Part shown: piece after piece, positions 33,779-42,950 of the stretch | How positions within the stretch are numbered: the first letter of the stretch is position 1 | How the letters are laid out: the number at the start of each line of letters is the position of its first letter | From: Neisseria dentiae | GTDB taxonomy: Bacteria; Pseudomonadota; Gammaproteobacteria; Burkholderiales; Neisseriaceae | Direction: 5' to 3' | DNA length: 64,000 nt | NCBI RefSeq assembly: GCF_014055005.1 | Contig: NZ_CP059570.1 | Coordinates: 1,054,001-1,118,000, forward strand | The notes under the pieces: generated by a model | What the model was told of the DNA's origin: nothing | Database searches by the model: none | Seen by the model: the letters and a program-made list of their open reading frames with translations, nothing else | Made by a program: the position numbers and the translations under genes

Positions 33779-34480
33779 ATGAGCGAGCATATTTCTTCAC
33801 ACTTCAACCAAGAGCTGGAAAACGTGCGCAGCGAAGTGATGCGTATGGGCGGCCTGGTGGAGCAGCAACTGCAAAAAGTGCTGGGTGCGCTGGAGAGCGG
33901 CGACACGGAAGCGCTCACCGAAGCGATAGACTGCGACAGCGCCATCAACGCACTGGAAGTTTCCATCGACGACGACTGCCAAACCATCATTGCACGCCGC
34001 CAGCCTGCCGCGGGCGATTTGCGCTTCGTTTTGGCGGTGATCCGCGTGATTGTGGATTTGGAACGCATCGGCGACGAGCTGAAAAAAACCGCCCTGCTGG
34101 CGCACGAATTGTTTTCGCACAGCCGCATCACCCCAAACCAGCTTTACGATACCCACCGTTTGGCTGCGATGACGGCACCGATGATACGCCGCGCCCTCGA
34201 CGCATTCGCCCGCCTCGACTCGGCGGCTTTAATCGAATTGAACGATACCGACCGCAAACTCGACACCGACTACCGCAACCAATCGCGTATGCTCGCCACC
34301 TATATGATGGAAGAGCCGCGCAATATCGGCACGTTTATGGATGTGATGATGATGAACAAAGCCATCGAGCGCGTGGGCGACCATGCGAAAAACATTGCCG
34401 AGCACGTGGTTTATCTGGTGCGCGGCATTTATGTGCGCCACACCCCACCCGAACAGGTTCAGGCCGATTTGCAGGGCTGA
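33779..34480 (+). CDS. phoU: phosphate transport regulator PhoU
   Basis: A 233-residue all-helical protein of two PhoU three-helix repeats, each with the metal-binding E-x3-DxxxD-type motif: VDLERIGDELKK and NKAIERVGDHAKNIAEH. PhoU links the Pst transporter to the PhoR-PhoB phosphate response. pstS lies 384 bp downstream across a repeat element; pstC, pstA, pstB and phoB/phoR are not in the window. Confidence 0.94.
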   Translation: MSEHISSHFNQELENVRSEVMRMGGLVEQQLQKVLGALESGDTEALTEAIDCDSAINALEVSIDDDCQTIIARRQPAAGDLRFVLAVIRVIVDLERIGDELKKTALLAHELFSHSRITPNQLYDTHRLAAMTAPMIRRALDAFARLDSAALIELNDTDRKLDTDYRNQSRMLATYMMEEPRNIGTFMDVMMMNKAIERVGDHAKNIAEHVVYLVRGIYVRHTPPEQVQADLQG

Positions 34481-34525
34481 TGCGGCACGGTTTTCATTTT
34501 CTTTTTCTTTATGCACAAACAGGCC

Positions 34526-34719
34526 GAGACCTTTGCAAAAAAACCAATTCAACCCTGAAAAGGTTTGTGCCTCGTCATTCCCGCGTAGGCGGGAATCCAG
34601 CCTTTAAACCATTAAGTATTTTATTTCAATAGTTTACGAAAACGACTGGATTCCCGCCTACGCGGGAATGACGATGGTTGAATATTTCAGACGGCCTCAA
34701 TAAGTTTTGCAAAGGCCCC
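34526..34719. repeat. dRS3-pair palindromic element (copy F) between phoU and pstS
   Basis: Left end GAGACCTTTGCAAAA (34526-34540), right end TTTTGCAAAGGCCCC. dRS3 units at 34577-34596 and 34650-34669 face each other, with AAGTATTTTATTTCAAT between. It separates two functionally linked genes. Confidence 0.88.
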
Positions 34720-34864
34720 GGCCTCTTTATCTATCCGCTATAAAATGGTTTTTTTACAAAACCGCCCGCCGCTGTCATAAAGCTGAAACAAAAGCGGTTT
34801 AAACTGCCCGCATCGGTTAAACACCAACACCTTTACCTTTTAAACAAAAGAAAGAGAGAGAAGC

Positions 34865-35962
34865 ATGAAAATCCGCATTCTAGCTGTTGCCGCTGCCACC
34901 GCCTTGGTTCTGACCGCCTGCGGCGGCAGCGATTCCACCCCGCCGCAGGCCAAGCAGCAAAACGCGGCGGCAAACGCCGAAAACGCCGTGCTCAACATTA
35001 CCGGCGCGGGTGCATCGTTTCCGCAGCCGGTTTATGTGCAATGGGCGCAGGCTTTCCAAGCGGCCACCGGCGGCAAGGTGAATTATCAGTCTATCGGCTC
35101 TTCCGGCGGCGTGAAACAGATTAGCGCCAAAACCGTTCAGTTCGGCGCTTCCGATTCTCCCTTGAAAGCCGAAGAGTTGGAAAAACAGGGTTTGGTGCAG
35201 TTTCCCACCGTAATCGGCGGTGTGGTGCCGGTGGTGAATGTGGACGGCATCGTGGCGGGTGACCTGAAGCTCACCGGCGAAGTGCTGGCCGGCATCTATT
35301 TGGGCGACATCAAAAAATGGAACGACCCGAAAATCAAAGCCTTAAACCCCTCTCTGGTGTTGCCCGACGCGCCGATTACCACCGTATTCCGTTCAGACGG
35401 CTCGGGCACCAGCTTTATCTTCACCACTTATCTGAGCCAAGTGTCGCCCAAATGGAAAGACACGGTGGGCGCGGCCAACACCGTGAAGTGGCCCACTTCG
35501 GATTCGGGCACCGCAGGCAAGGGTAACGAAGGTGTGTCCACTTATGTGAACCGTGTGAAAAACTCCATCGGCTATGTGGAATATGCCTACGCCAAACAAA
35601 ACAATATGGCGCATGTGCAAATGCAGAACGCGGCCGGCAAATTTGTGCAGCCTTCGCAGGAAAGCTTTGCCGCAGCGGCCGACGTGGATTGGAAAAGCAT
35701 TCCCGGTTTCAGCCTCGTGCTAACCAACCAGCCCGCCGAAAAAGCCTGGCCGCTGGCTGCCGCCACCTTTATTCTGGTGCATAAAAAAGCCGACAACCCC
35801 GCGCAGGCAAAAGCCGTGCTCGACTTCTTCGACTGGTCTTACAAAAACGGCAACGAAGCTGCCGCCAAACTCGATTATGTGCCGCTGCCCGACAACGTAA
35901 AAGAGTTGGTGCGCGCCGAGTGGAAAACCATCACCGACAACCAAGGCAAAGCTGTTTATTGA
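34865..35962 (+). CDS. pstS: phosphate-binding lipoprotein PstS
   Basis: A 365-residue periplasmic receptor for phosphate uptake. The lipobox LTAC puts the lipid anchor at Cys19, unlike soluble E. coli PstS. The phosphate-binding loops are intact: TGAGASFPQPVYVQWAQAF, SIGSSGGVKQI, FGASDSPL and FRSDGSGTSFIFTTYL. A purine-rich AAAGAAAGAGAGAAGC site precedes the start. Genes for the membrane and ATPase subunits are not downstream; ackA lies there in the opposite direction. Confidence 0.96.
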   Translation: MKIRILAVAAATALVLTACGGSDSTPPQAKQQNAAANAENAVLNITGAGASFPQPVYVQWAQAFQAATGGKVNYQSIGSSGGVKQISAKTVQFGASDSPLKAEELEKQGLVQFPTVIGGVVPVVNVDGIVAGDLKLTGEVLAGIYLGDIKKWNDPKIKALNPSLVLPDAPITTVFRSDGSGTSFIFTTYLSQVSPKWKDTVGAANTVKWPTSDSGTAGKGNEGVSTYVNRVKNSIGYVEYAYAKQNNMAHVQMQNAAGKFVQPSQESFAAAADVDWKSIPGFSLVLTNQPAEKAWPLAAATFILVHKKADNPAQAKAVLDFFDWSYKNGNEAAAKLDYVPLPDNVKELVRAEWKTITDNQGKAVY

Positions 35963-35997
35963 TGGCCGGATTCAGGTTTACGCAACACAACGCCAAT

Positions 35998-36026
35998 AAA
36001 AAACCCTGCTTAACGCAGGGTTTTTT
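35998..36026. terminator. bidirectional terminator between pstS and ackA
   Basis: AAAAAACCCTGC (35998-36009) and GCAGGGTTTTTT (36015-36026) serve both convergent genes. Confidence 0.92.
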
Positions 36027-36054
36027 ATTACCGGCGGATGCCGCCGGGTATTTA

Positions 36055-37251
36055 TTACAGGCCGCTCAAACGGGCGGTGTCGTGGGCGATCATCAACTCT
36101 TCGTTGGTGGGAATCACCACCGCCAGCGCTTTGCTGTCGGCAGCGGTAATCACGCCGGCATTGCCGAAACGGGCGTTTTCGTTGGCCTGTTTGTCTTCGG
36201 TCAAACCCAAGAAGCCCAAATAGCCCAACACTTTGCTGCGGACCAGATTGGAGTTTTCGCCAATGCCGCCGGTAAACACCAAAGCGTCCAAACCGCCGGC
36301 GGCAACCGCCATAGAGGCAACGTATTTGGCCAAGCGGTAGGCAAATACTTCCAGCGCCAGTTTCGCGCCTTCGTGGCCTTTGCCCGCTTCTTCTTCGATG
36401 GTGCGGCAGTCGTTAGACAATTCCGAAATACCCAGCAGGCCCGATTTTTTGTTCAACATATCGGTAATCTGGGTGATGCTCATATTGGCGTTTTCGGCCA
36501 AAAACGAGAACACGCTCGGGTCAACGTCGCCGCTGCGGGTGCCCATTACCAAACCCTCCAGCGGGGTTAAGCCCATGCTGGTGTCCTGGCACTCGCCGTT
36601 GGCAACGGCGGCAATCGACGCACCGTTGCCCAAGTGGGCAATCACCATGCGCAGGCTGTTTTTGTCTTTACCCAGGAAACAGGCGGTTTCGTCGGCCACA
36701 AAGCGGTAGCTGGTGCCGTGGAAGCCGTAGCGGCGCAGGCCGTATTTGCGGTAAAACTCGCGCGGCACGGCATAGGTGTAGGCGTGTTCGGGAATGCTTT
36801 GGTGGAAAGCGGTGTCGAACACGGCCACATTCGGCAGGCCTTTGAAGATGCTTTGCGCAGCGCGGATACCCAATAAGTTGGCAGGGTTGTGCAGCGGAGC
36901 CAGCGGAATACATTTTTCAATGCCGTCCACCACTTCGGGCGTAATCACGATAGATTCGCTGTAAAGCTCGCCGCCGCTGACCACACGGTGGCCGACCGCC
37001 GCGATGCGGCTGTCGAGGCCGTGGGCTTTCAATTCTTCCATCAGCGCTTCCACCGCACCGGTGTGGTCGGGGTGGCGGGTTAAATCCACTTTGCGCTTTT
37101 CGCCGTTGGATTTAAACGTGATATACGCATCGGGCAGGTTCAGTTTTTCGGCCAGGCAGCTCAGCAAAACCTCGCCGCTGTCGTTATCCAATACCGCGCC
37201 TTTCAAAGAAGAACTGCCGCAGTTCAATACCAAAATCAGTTTGTCTGACAT
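36055..37251 (-). CDS. ackA: acetate kinase
   Basis: Converts acetyl phosphate and ADP to acetate and ATP. The 398-residue ASKHA-fold protein begins LILVLNCGSSSLKGAVLD and contains GHRVVSGGE, AFHQSIPEHAYTYAVP, RYGFHGTSYRFV, the ATP-site AHLGNGASIAAV and VFTGGIGENSNLVR. pta is not adjacent. Convergent with pstS. Confidence 0.97.
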   Translation of the reverse strand: MSDKLILVLNCGSSSLKGAVLDNDSGEVLLSCLAEKLNLPDAYITFKSNGEKRKVDLTRHPDHTGAVEALMEELKAHGLDSRIAAVGHRVVSGGELYSESIVITPEVVDGIEKCIPLAPLHNPANLLGIRAAQSIFKGLPNVAVFDTAFHQSIPEHAYTYAVPREFYRKYGLRRYGFHGTSYRFVADETACFLGKDKNSLRMVIAHLGNGASIAAVANGECQDTSMGLTPLEGLVMGTRSGDVDPSVFSFLAENANMSITQITDMLNKKSGLLGISELSNDCRTIEEEAGKGHEGAKLALEVFAYRLAKYVASMAVAAGGLDALVFTGGIGENSNLVRSKVLGYLGFLGLTEDKQANENARFGNAGVITAADSKALAVVIPTNEELMIAHDTARLSGL

Positions 37252-37406
37252 ACTACGCTCCTAAATCACTGTTTTTAGACGGCCTCTGCCGCCGCTAAAG
37301 AAACATTTGAAAATAAAACGCTGCATTCTACCAAAATTTGCCGGCCGCCAAGCGGTTTGCCGGTATTTATTAAACAATAAATAACCTATATCAAAAACAG
37401 AAGCCG

Positions 37407-38417
37407 TTAAACCGCAGGTGAAAACGCGTCCGAAAAAAACGCGCCGGCAGGCAGGCCGCATTGTGCCACAAGCTGTTGCCGCGCCCCTTCGATCATAGCC
37501 AACGAACCGCAGGCATACACCTCATAACCCGACAAATCGGGATAATCGGCCGCAACATGGGCTTGGATATACCCCGTTGCCCCCTGCCAGCCCGCATCAG
37601 CACGGGAAAGCACCGGCGTAAAGCGGGCGTTGGGCAACTGCGCAACCAAATCCGCCGCTTCCTGCAAACGGTATAAATCGGCCTCGTGCCGCGCGCCCCA
37701 ATAAAGATGCACCGCGCGCGTGTCGCCGTTTTCCGCCATCTGCTGCAAAATGCTGCGGATAGGCGCAAAGCCCGTGCCCGTGGCCATCAGAATCGCCGGT
37801 TTGCCGCCCTCTTGCAGCGTAAACGTACCCAACGGGCCGCGTACGCGCAAAATCGCCTTTTCCTTAACCAACGCATCCTCGCCGAACAGCATCCCCGAAA
37901 ACAAACCGCCCTCGCGCTTGCGGATATGCAGCTCCAAACTTTCGGGCTGCGCCGGGCTGTTGGCAATCGAATAACTGCGCACTTGGCCGTTTTTCAGCAA
38001 AATATCGATATACTGCCCCGCCAAAAACGCAAATGGCGGCGCTTTGGGCAGCGCCAGCGTCAACACCGCCACATCGTGCCCGTAAACCACCGACGCCACC
38101 CGCGCGGGGAAAGTTTTAACCGGCGGCATGGCCGCACCGTTATAGCCCGGCACTTTCAGCACAATATCGCTTTGCGGCACCGCGCAACACATCAAAATCT
38201 TGCCTTGCGCCGCCTCTTCGGCGCTCAACGCCAACTCGGCATGCGCGCCCTGCGCCACTTCGCCGCCGGCAAGCTCGGCTTTGCACTGCCCGCAAATGCC
38301 GCTTTGGCACGAATGCGGCAGATTCAAACCCTGCCGCTTGGCGGCATTGAGAATGGGCTCCCCCGCTTCTGCGGTAAAAGCGGCATTATCGGGAGCAAGG
38401 GTAATGGTATAAGACAT
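37407..38417 (-). CDS. 2Fe-2S ferredoxin / FAD-NAD(P) oxidoreductase
   Basis: A 336-residue two-part reductase. Residues 1-90 are a plant-type ferredoxin: Cys37, Cys42, Cys45 (CQSGICGQC) and a Cys near 77 (ILMCCAV). Then comes a flavin domain (RSYSIANSPAQPESLELHIRK split near residues 145-165) and an NAD(P) domain (ILMATGTGFAPIRSIL, YWGARHEADLY, VYACGSLAMIEGA). This order matches CDP-6-deoxy-glucoseen reductase (AscD/DdhD) and the electron-transfer component of some oxygenases. No such pathway genes are nearby, so the partner is unknown. Confidence 0.85.
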   Translation of the reverse strand: MSYTITLAPDNAAFTAEAGEPILNAAKRQGLNLPHSCQSGICGQCKAELAGGEVAQGAHAELALSAEEAAQGKILMCCAVPQSDIVLKVPGYNGAAMPPVKTFPARVASVVYGHDVAVLTLALPKAPPFAFLAGQYIDILLKNGQVRSYSIANSPAQPESLELHIRKREGGLFSGMLFGEDALVKEKAILRVRGPLGTFTLQEGGKPAILMATGTGFAPIRSILQQMAENGDTRAVHLYWGARHEADLYRLQEAADLVAQLPNARFTPVLSRADAGWQGATGYIQAHVAADYPDLSGYEVYACGSLAMIEGARQQLVAQCGLPAGAFFSDAFSPAV

Positions 38418-38599
38418 AAACGTTTATCAAATTAAATCAATTTAAAAGGCTCAGGCCGTCTGAAACCTTTTAGAACATCGCAGAAACTGCGCTTCGCTTG
38501 TTTTCAGACGGCCTGAATTATAAAACACAAACCATGAGCGGGGTTGCTTTTATAAAAAACACCCAAGCCACATCTGCCGCCAACCTGTTCAGGCAGGCT

Positions 38600-38796
38600 G
38601 AGACCTTTGTAAATTCGTTTGAGCCTTCTGAAACATCCGATTATCGTCATTCCCGCGCAGGCGGGAATTCAGTCAGTTTTTTTCATAAGCTATTGAAATA
38701 AAACACTTGATGGTTTTAAGGCTGGATTCCCGCCTGCACGGGAATGACGAGATACAAACGTTTTCAGGTTTGAATTGGCTTTTTTGCAAAGGTCTC
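38600..38796. repeat. dRS3-pair palindromic element (copy G)
   Basis: Left end TGAGACCTTTGTAAA (one base changed and one lost), right end TTTTTGCAAAGGTCTC (ending 38796). dRS3 units at 38649-38668 and 38726-38745. It lies just upstream of the acidic lipoprotein gene. Confidence 0.86.
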
Positions 38797-38892
38797 AGAC
38801 TGCTGCCCGATAGCAAACCACGGAAAATGAACTTTTCCAAACCGCCTTTATCACAGTTAAAACTTGCCTTCAACAAACACAAAGGAAACGAA

Positions 38893-39168
38893 ATGACCCC
38901 AAGCAAAAAACTCTGGCTGCTCTGCCTTGCCGCCCTATTCAGCCTCGGCGCCTGCGGCGGCGATAACGAAACCGACCGCGACAACGGCTCGCAGTATCAG
39001 CAAAGCGACGATCGTGACGAGCGCGATGATGGAGATGAGAATCGCAACAACGACAACCGCGATGATGATGGGAACGGAGATAATCGGGATAACGGCCGCG
39101 ATGACGACGATAACAACCGCAGCGACGATAATCAGGACGATAACGGCGATGATGGCGATAAACGCTAG
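38893..39168 (+). CDS. Asp/Asn/Arg-rich low-complexity lipoprotein, unknown
   Basis: A 91-residue protein. A lipoprotein signal (KKLWLLCLAALFSLGAC) sets Cys21 as the lipid-modified residue. Almost the whole mature part (about 65 residues) consists of Asp, Asn, Arg, Gly and Glu, for example DRDERDDGDENRNNDNRDDD, and is strongly acidic with no hydrophobic core, so it should be disordered on the cell surface or in the periplasm. AGGAAACGAA before the ATG is a good ribosome site. The repeating GAT/AAC/CGC codons make the DNA prone to slippage. No family recognised; calcium or other cation binding is conceivable but not shown. Confidence 0.75.
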   Translation: MTPSKKLWLLCLAALFSLGACGGDNETDRDNGSQYQQSDDRDERDDGDENRNNDNRDDDGNGDNRDNGRDDDDNNRSDDNQDDNGDDGDKR

Positions 39169-39216
39169 CTGAAACACCCGAAAGCTTTACAACAAATATT
39201 TTTAAATGTCTTCTTC

Positions 39217-39294
39217 GTCATACTCGGGCTTGACCCGAGTATCTGCTATTTCCTTTGAAACAATAAAGATACTCGGGTCAAGCCCGAGTATGAC
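39217..39294. repeat. ACTCGGG-type palindromic repeat, near-perfect copy
   Basis: GTCATACTCGGGCTTGACCC-GAGTATC and its inverted copy GATACTCGGGTCAAGCCC-GAGTATGAC, with a 25-bp spacer. Unlike the copies at 8689-8854 and 57468-57632 it is not enclosed by GAGACCTTTGCAAAA ends. Confidence 0.85.
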
Positions 39295-39456
39295 GGAGGC
39301 TGTTTAGCGTTGGGTTACAGTAGAATCACCGCAAGTCGGGTTAAGGTAAAAGCCTAACCCGACAAAATATCTACTCTTTATGATTGAAATTATTTTCAGA
39401 CAGAAAGTTATTATAATATTCTGATACTTAAAAGCTTTCATAAAAATGGTTTGATA

Positions 39457-40038
39457 TTAACTTTCCGGAAACAATTCAGCAGCCGACCTTGTGATGTAAA
39501 ATAGTCTTGCTCCTTTCCCATTATAATCTTTGTGAAGAAGCCCTAATGAACATAATTGGCGCAAATCATCTTCAATAAATCTAGGTTCCTCAAGTTTAAT
39601 TCTACCATTTCCTTGCCTATCCATTATTTGAAAATGGTGCCCTCCCATCGTTTTAATCTCAAGGAAAAAACTACCTCCCGATTCATGTAATTGCCTTAGG
39701 ATAGACATCGCTTGATTTGAAATTGAGTTATTTCTAGGAAAAGCATTAGCGAGTTGAGAAAACCCATTTATATGGGAAGCTAAATGCAATAATAGACTAT
39801 CCAATTGCAAAATTTTGTTCAGTAACTCTTGATGATTCTGATTTAGAAGTTCTCCCAGACCTGAAACTAAATTTTTATTAGAACTTATAGCCTCTAAAAT
39901 TTCAGTATGCCTATTAGTCTCTAACCATTCTAAAAATTCTTCATATTCATTTTCTGATGCCTGGTGTCTTTCAGCTTTAAACATTCCAATTAAACTAATG
40001 ATATTAGCGAATGCACCAGCAATAGCTAGGGGATCCAT
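39457..40038 (-). CDS. hypothetical protein, AT-rich, possibly acquired
   Basis: A 193-residue protein I cannot assign. It opens with a hydrophobic helix (DPLAIAGAFANIISLIGMF), followed by Glu-rich helical segments (NEYEEFLEWLETNRHTEILE). A helical middle with many Leu and Asn (ELLNQNHQELLNKILQLDSL) follows. The C-terminus resembles a winged-helix or similar small domain (EDDLRQLCSLGLLHKDYNGK then ARLFYITRSAAELF). The DNA is clearly AT-richer than its neighbours, contains no DUS and uses AT-ending codons, all suggesting recent transfer. Start ATG at 40038 with GGAGATAAACG upstream. A DUS terminator separates it from alaS. Confidence 0.75.
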   Translation of the reverse strand: MDPLAIAGAFANIISLIGMFKAERHQASENEYEEFLEWLETNRHTEILEAISSNKNLVSGLGELLNQNHQELLNKILQLDSLLLHLASHINGFSQLANAFPRNNSISNQAMSILRQLHESGGSFFLEIKTMGGHHFQIMDRQGNGRIKLEEPRFIEDDLRQLCSLGLLHKDYNGKGARLFYITRSAAELFPES

Positions 40039-40074
40039 CGTTTATCTCCATAAAATTTTTTAATAAACAGCTAT

Positions 40075-40104
40075 TAGGCCGTCTGAAAAGTTTCAGACGG
40101 CCTA
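40075..40104. terminator. inverted-DUS terminator after alaS
   Basis: TAGGCCGTCTGAAA (40075-40088) and complement (40091-40104), 17 bp past the alaS stop. Confidence 0.82.
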
Positions 40105-40121
40105 TTCAATTACCCTCCTAT

Positions 40122-42746
40122 TCAAGCCAGCTTGCCGCCGACCCAATCTGCTACGCTATCCAGCGCTTCGGGCAGTTTACCCACTTCGGTTCCGCCTGCC
40201 TGTGCCAAATCCGGCCGGCCGCCGCCTTTGCCGCCGATTTGTTCGGCAACGAATTTCACCAAGTCGCCGGCTTTCACTTTTGCCGTCAACGGCTTGGACA
40301 CGCCCGCGCACAGCGATGCTTTGCCGTCGTTTACCGCTGCCAGCAGGATCACGGCGTTGTCGGATTTGCCTGCAAGGTCGGTAACGATGTCGCGCAGGGC
40401 GCCTGCTTCAGCGTCGATTTGGGCAACCACCAGTTTGGCTGCGCCTAAATCGCGTGCGTTGTCCAGCAGTTTGGCGCCGGCGTGTACCGCCAGTTCGGCT
40501 TTGGCTTTGGCCAATTCTTTTTCCAATGCTTTGCTTTGCGCGGCATGGGCTTGGATTTTGGCCAACACGTCTTTTTCGGTTTGCGCTTTCACTTCGCCGA
40601 TGATGTCGCACACCAAGCGCTCTTGGCTTTGCGCCCATTTGAGGGCGTTCAGGCCGGTGATGGCTTCGATGCGGCGGATGCCGGCAGCGATGCCGCCTTC
40701 GCTGATGATTTTGAAGAGGCCGATGTCGCCGGTGCGGGAAACGTGGGTGCCGCCGCACAATTCGGTGGAAAAATCGCCCATCTGCAACACGCGCACTTCG
40801 TCGCCGTATTTTTCGCCGAACAGCATCATGGCGCCGGTTTTTTGTGCCTCTTCCATGCTCATCAGCGCGGCTTTCACTTCGACGTTGGCGAGAATGGCGG
40901 CGTTCACGCGGCGCTCGACTTCGGCGATTTCTTCGGCACTAACAGCCTGCGGGTGTGAAATATCGAAGCGGGTTACTTCGGCGGTTACCAGCGAGCCTTT
41001 TTGTTCGACATGGCTGCCGAGCACGTCGCGCAGGGCTTGGTGCATCAGGTGGGTGGCGCTGTGGTTGCGCATATTGGCGTTGCGGATGTCGTTGTCGATT
41101 TCGGCGGTGATGCTGTCGCCCACTTTCAGACGGCCTGAAACCACGATGCCGAACTGGCCGTGTACGGCGGCTTTGATTTTTTGTGTGTCGCGCACTTCGA
41201 AACGGTTGCCGCCGGCGGAAATATAGCCGACATCGCCGATTTGGCCGCCGCTTTCGGCGTAGAACGGGGTGCGGTCGAGCACCACGGCGCCGCTGTCGCC
41301 TTCGGCCAATTCTTCCACCGGCTCGCTGCCTTTATAGAGGGCGAGGATTTTGGCTTCGGTTTGGCGTTCGGTGTAGCCGGTGAATTCGGTGTCCTGCCCT
41401 TCGTAGGCCAGTTGGGTGTCGGCTTTGAAGTTTTGCGCGGCGCGGGCGCGGGCGCGCTGGGCTTCCATTTCGCGGTTGAAGCCTTCTTCGTCCATATCGA
41501 TATTGCGCTCGCGGCAGATGTCGGCGGTCAGGTCGTAGGGAAAACCGTAGGTGTCGTAAAGTTTGAAAATAACCTCGCCGCCCAGTGTTTTGGTGTCATC
41601 GGCCAGCGCGTTTTCCAGCAAAGCCATGCCGGTTTCCAATGTTTGGGCGAAACGGGTTTCTTCGTTTTTCAATGCTTCTTCGATTTGCGCCTGACGCTCT
41701 TTCAACTCGGGGTAGGCATCGCCCATTTCTTTGACCAAATCAGGCACCAGTTTGTAGAAGAAGGCGTTTTTCTGGCCGAGTTTGTAGCCATGGCGCACGG
41801 CGCGGCGGATGATGCGGCGCAACACATAGCCGCGGCCTTCGTTGCTTGGCATCACGCCGTCGGCTATCAGGAAGGAGCAGGCGCGGATGTGGTCGGCAAT
41901 CACTTTCAGGCTGGGAATATCCATGCTGAAGGCCACACCGGTTTCGCGGGCGGCGGCTTTGAGCAGGTTTTCAAACAAATCGATTTCGTAGTTGCTGTTC
42001 ACATGCTGCATCACGGCGGCCATGCGCTCCAAGCCCATGCCGGTATCCACCGAGGGTTTGGGCAGCGGGTTCATATTGCCCGCCTCGTCGCGGTTGAACT
42101 GCATGAATACGTTGTTCCAGATTTCGATAAAGCGGTCGCCGTCTTCTTCGGCGCTTCCCGGAGGGCCGCCCCAGATATGCTCGCCGTGGTCGTAGAAAAT
42201 CTCGGTGCAGGGGCCGCAGGGGCCGGTGTCGCCCATCTGCCAGAAGTTGTCGGAGGTGTAGCGGCCGCCTTTGTTGTCGCCGATGCGGATGATTTTTTCG
42301 GCGGGCAGGCCGATTTCGTTGAGCCAGATGTTGTAGGCTTCGTCGTCTTCGGCGTAAACGGTGGCCAACAGTTTTTCTTTGGGCAGGTTCAGCCATTCGG
42401 GGCTGGTGAGGAATTCCCAAGCGAATTTGATGGCGTCGTGCTTGAAATAGTCGCCGAACGAGAAGTTGCCCATCATTTCAAAGAAGGTGTGGTGGCGGGC
42501 GGTGTAGCCGACGTTTTCAAGGTCGTTGTGTTTGCCGCCGGCACGCACGCATTTTTGCGCGGTGGTAGCGCGGTTGTAGGGGCGTTTGTCGAAGCCGAGA
42601 AACACGTCTTTAAATTGGTTCATGCCGGCGTTGGTGAACAGCAGCGTCGGGTCGTCGTGCGGCACCAGCGAAGAGGAAGGCACAATCTGGTGGCCTTTGC
42701 TTTCAAAGAATTTTAAGAATTTTTGGCGGAGTTCTGCGGTTTTCAT
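40122..42746 (-). CDS. alaS: alanine--tRNA ligase
   Basis: An 874-residue class II synthetase of standard length. The catalytic domain starts KTAELRQKFLKFFESKGHQI and has DPTLLFTNAGMNQFKDVFLG. The editing domain carries the zinc site with NHSATHLMHQALRDVLG and CGGTHVSRTGDIG. The C-terminal oligomerisation domain ends KGGGRPDLAQAGG. All domains are intact, so aminoacylation and Ser/Gly-tRNA editing are expected. Monocistronic. Confidence 0.98.
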   Translation of the reverse strand: MKTAELRQKFLKFFESKGHQIVPSSSLVPHDDPTLLFTNAGMNQFKDVFLGFDKRPYNRATTAQKCVRAGGKHNDLENVGYTARHHTFFEMMGNFSFGDYFKHDAIKFAWEFLTSPEWLNLPKEKLLATVYAEDDEAYNIWLNEIGLPAEKIIRIGDNKGGRYTSDNFWQMGDTGPCGPCTEIFYDHGEHIWGGPPGSAEEDGDRFIEIWNNVFMQFNRDEAGNMNPLPKPSVDTGMGLERMAAVMQHVNSNYEIDLFENLLKAAARETGVAFSMDIPSLKVIADHIRACSFLIADGVMPSNEGRGYVLRRIIRRAVRHGYKLGQKNAFFYKLVPDLVKEMGDAYPELKERQAQIEEALKNEETRFAQTLETGMALLENALADDTKTLGGEVIFKLYDTYGFPYDLTADICRERNIDMDEEGFNREMEAQRARARAAQNFKADTQLAYEGQDTEFTGYTERQTEAKILALYKGSEPVEELAEGDSGAVVLDRTPFYAESGGQIGDVGYISAGGNRFEVRDTQKIKAAVHGQFGIVVSGRLKVGDSITAEIDNDIRNANMRNHSATHLMHQALRDVLGSHVEQKGSLVTAEVTRFDISHPQAVSAEEIAEVERRVNAAILANVEVKAALMSMEEAQKTGAMMLFGEKYGDEVRVLQMGDFSTELCGGTHVSRTGDIGLFKIISEGGIAAGIRRIEAITGLNALKWAQSQERLVCDIIGEVKAQTEKDVLAKIQAHAAQSKALEKELAKAKAELAVHAGAKLLDNARDLGAAKLVVAQIDAEAGALRDIVTDLAGKSDNAVILLAAVNDGKASLCAGVSKPLTAKVKAGDLVKFVAEQIGGKGGGRPDLAQAGGTEVGKLPEALDSVADWVGGKLA

Positions 42747-42950
42747 AGTGGTTTCTGCAATGGGTTAAACGGTTTCAGACGGCCTCGAAACGAAACATCA
42801 GGCCGTCTGAAAAACTGAATAAAAAATCCTGCGTATCTTACCGCAGATTTGCCCCTGCGCCTACTCAAACGCACGGCGCGCGCCGAGCCTACCCCTTGGC
42901 GGCCGCTTCATTTAAAATCGCGTTTTCCCACCTTTTCAGACGGCCTCTTC

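Noticed and set aside
38707..38892. N-terminal extension of the acidic lipoprotein through the dRS3 repeat
   Set aside because: That part translates repeat DNA; the ATG at 38893 has AGGAAACGAA upstream and begins a clean lipoprotein signal.
41160..42716. 518-codon plus-strand frame opposite alaS
   Set aside because: Pure antisense shadow of alaS with Gly/Val/Phe/His-rich non-protein-like composition.
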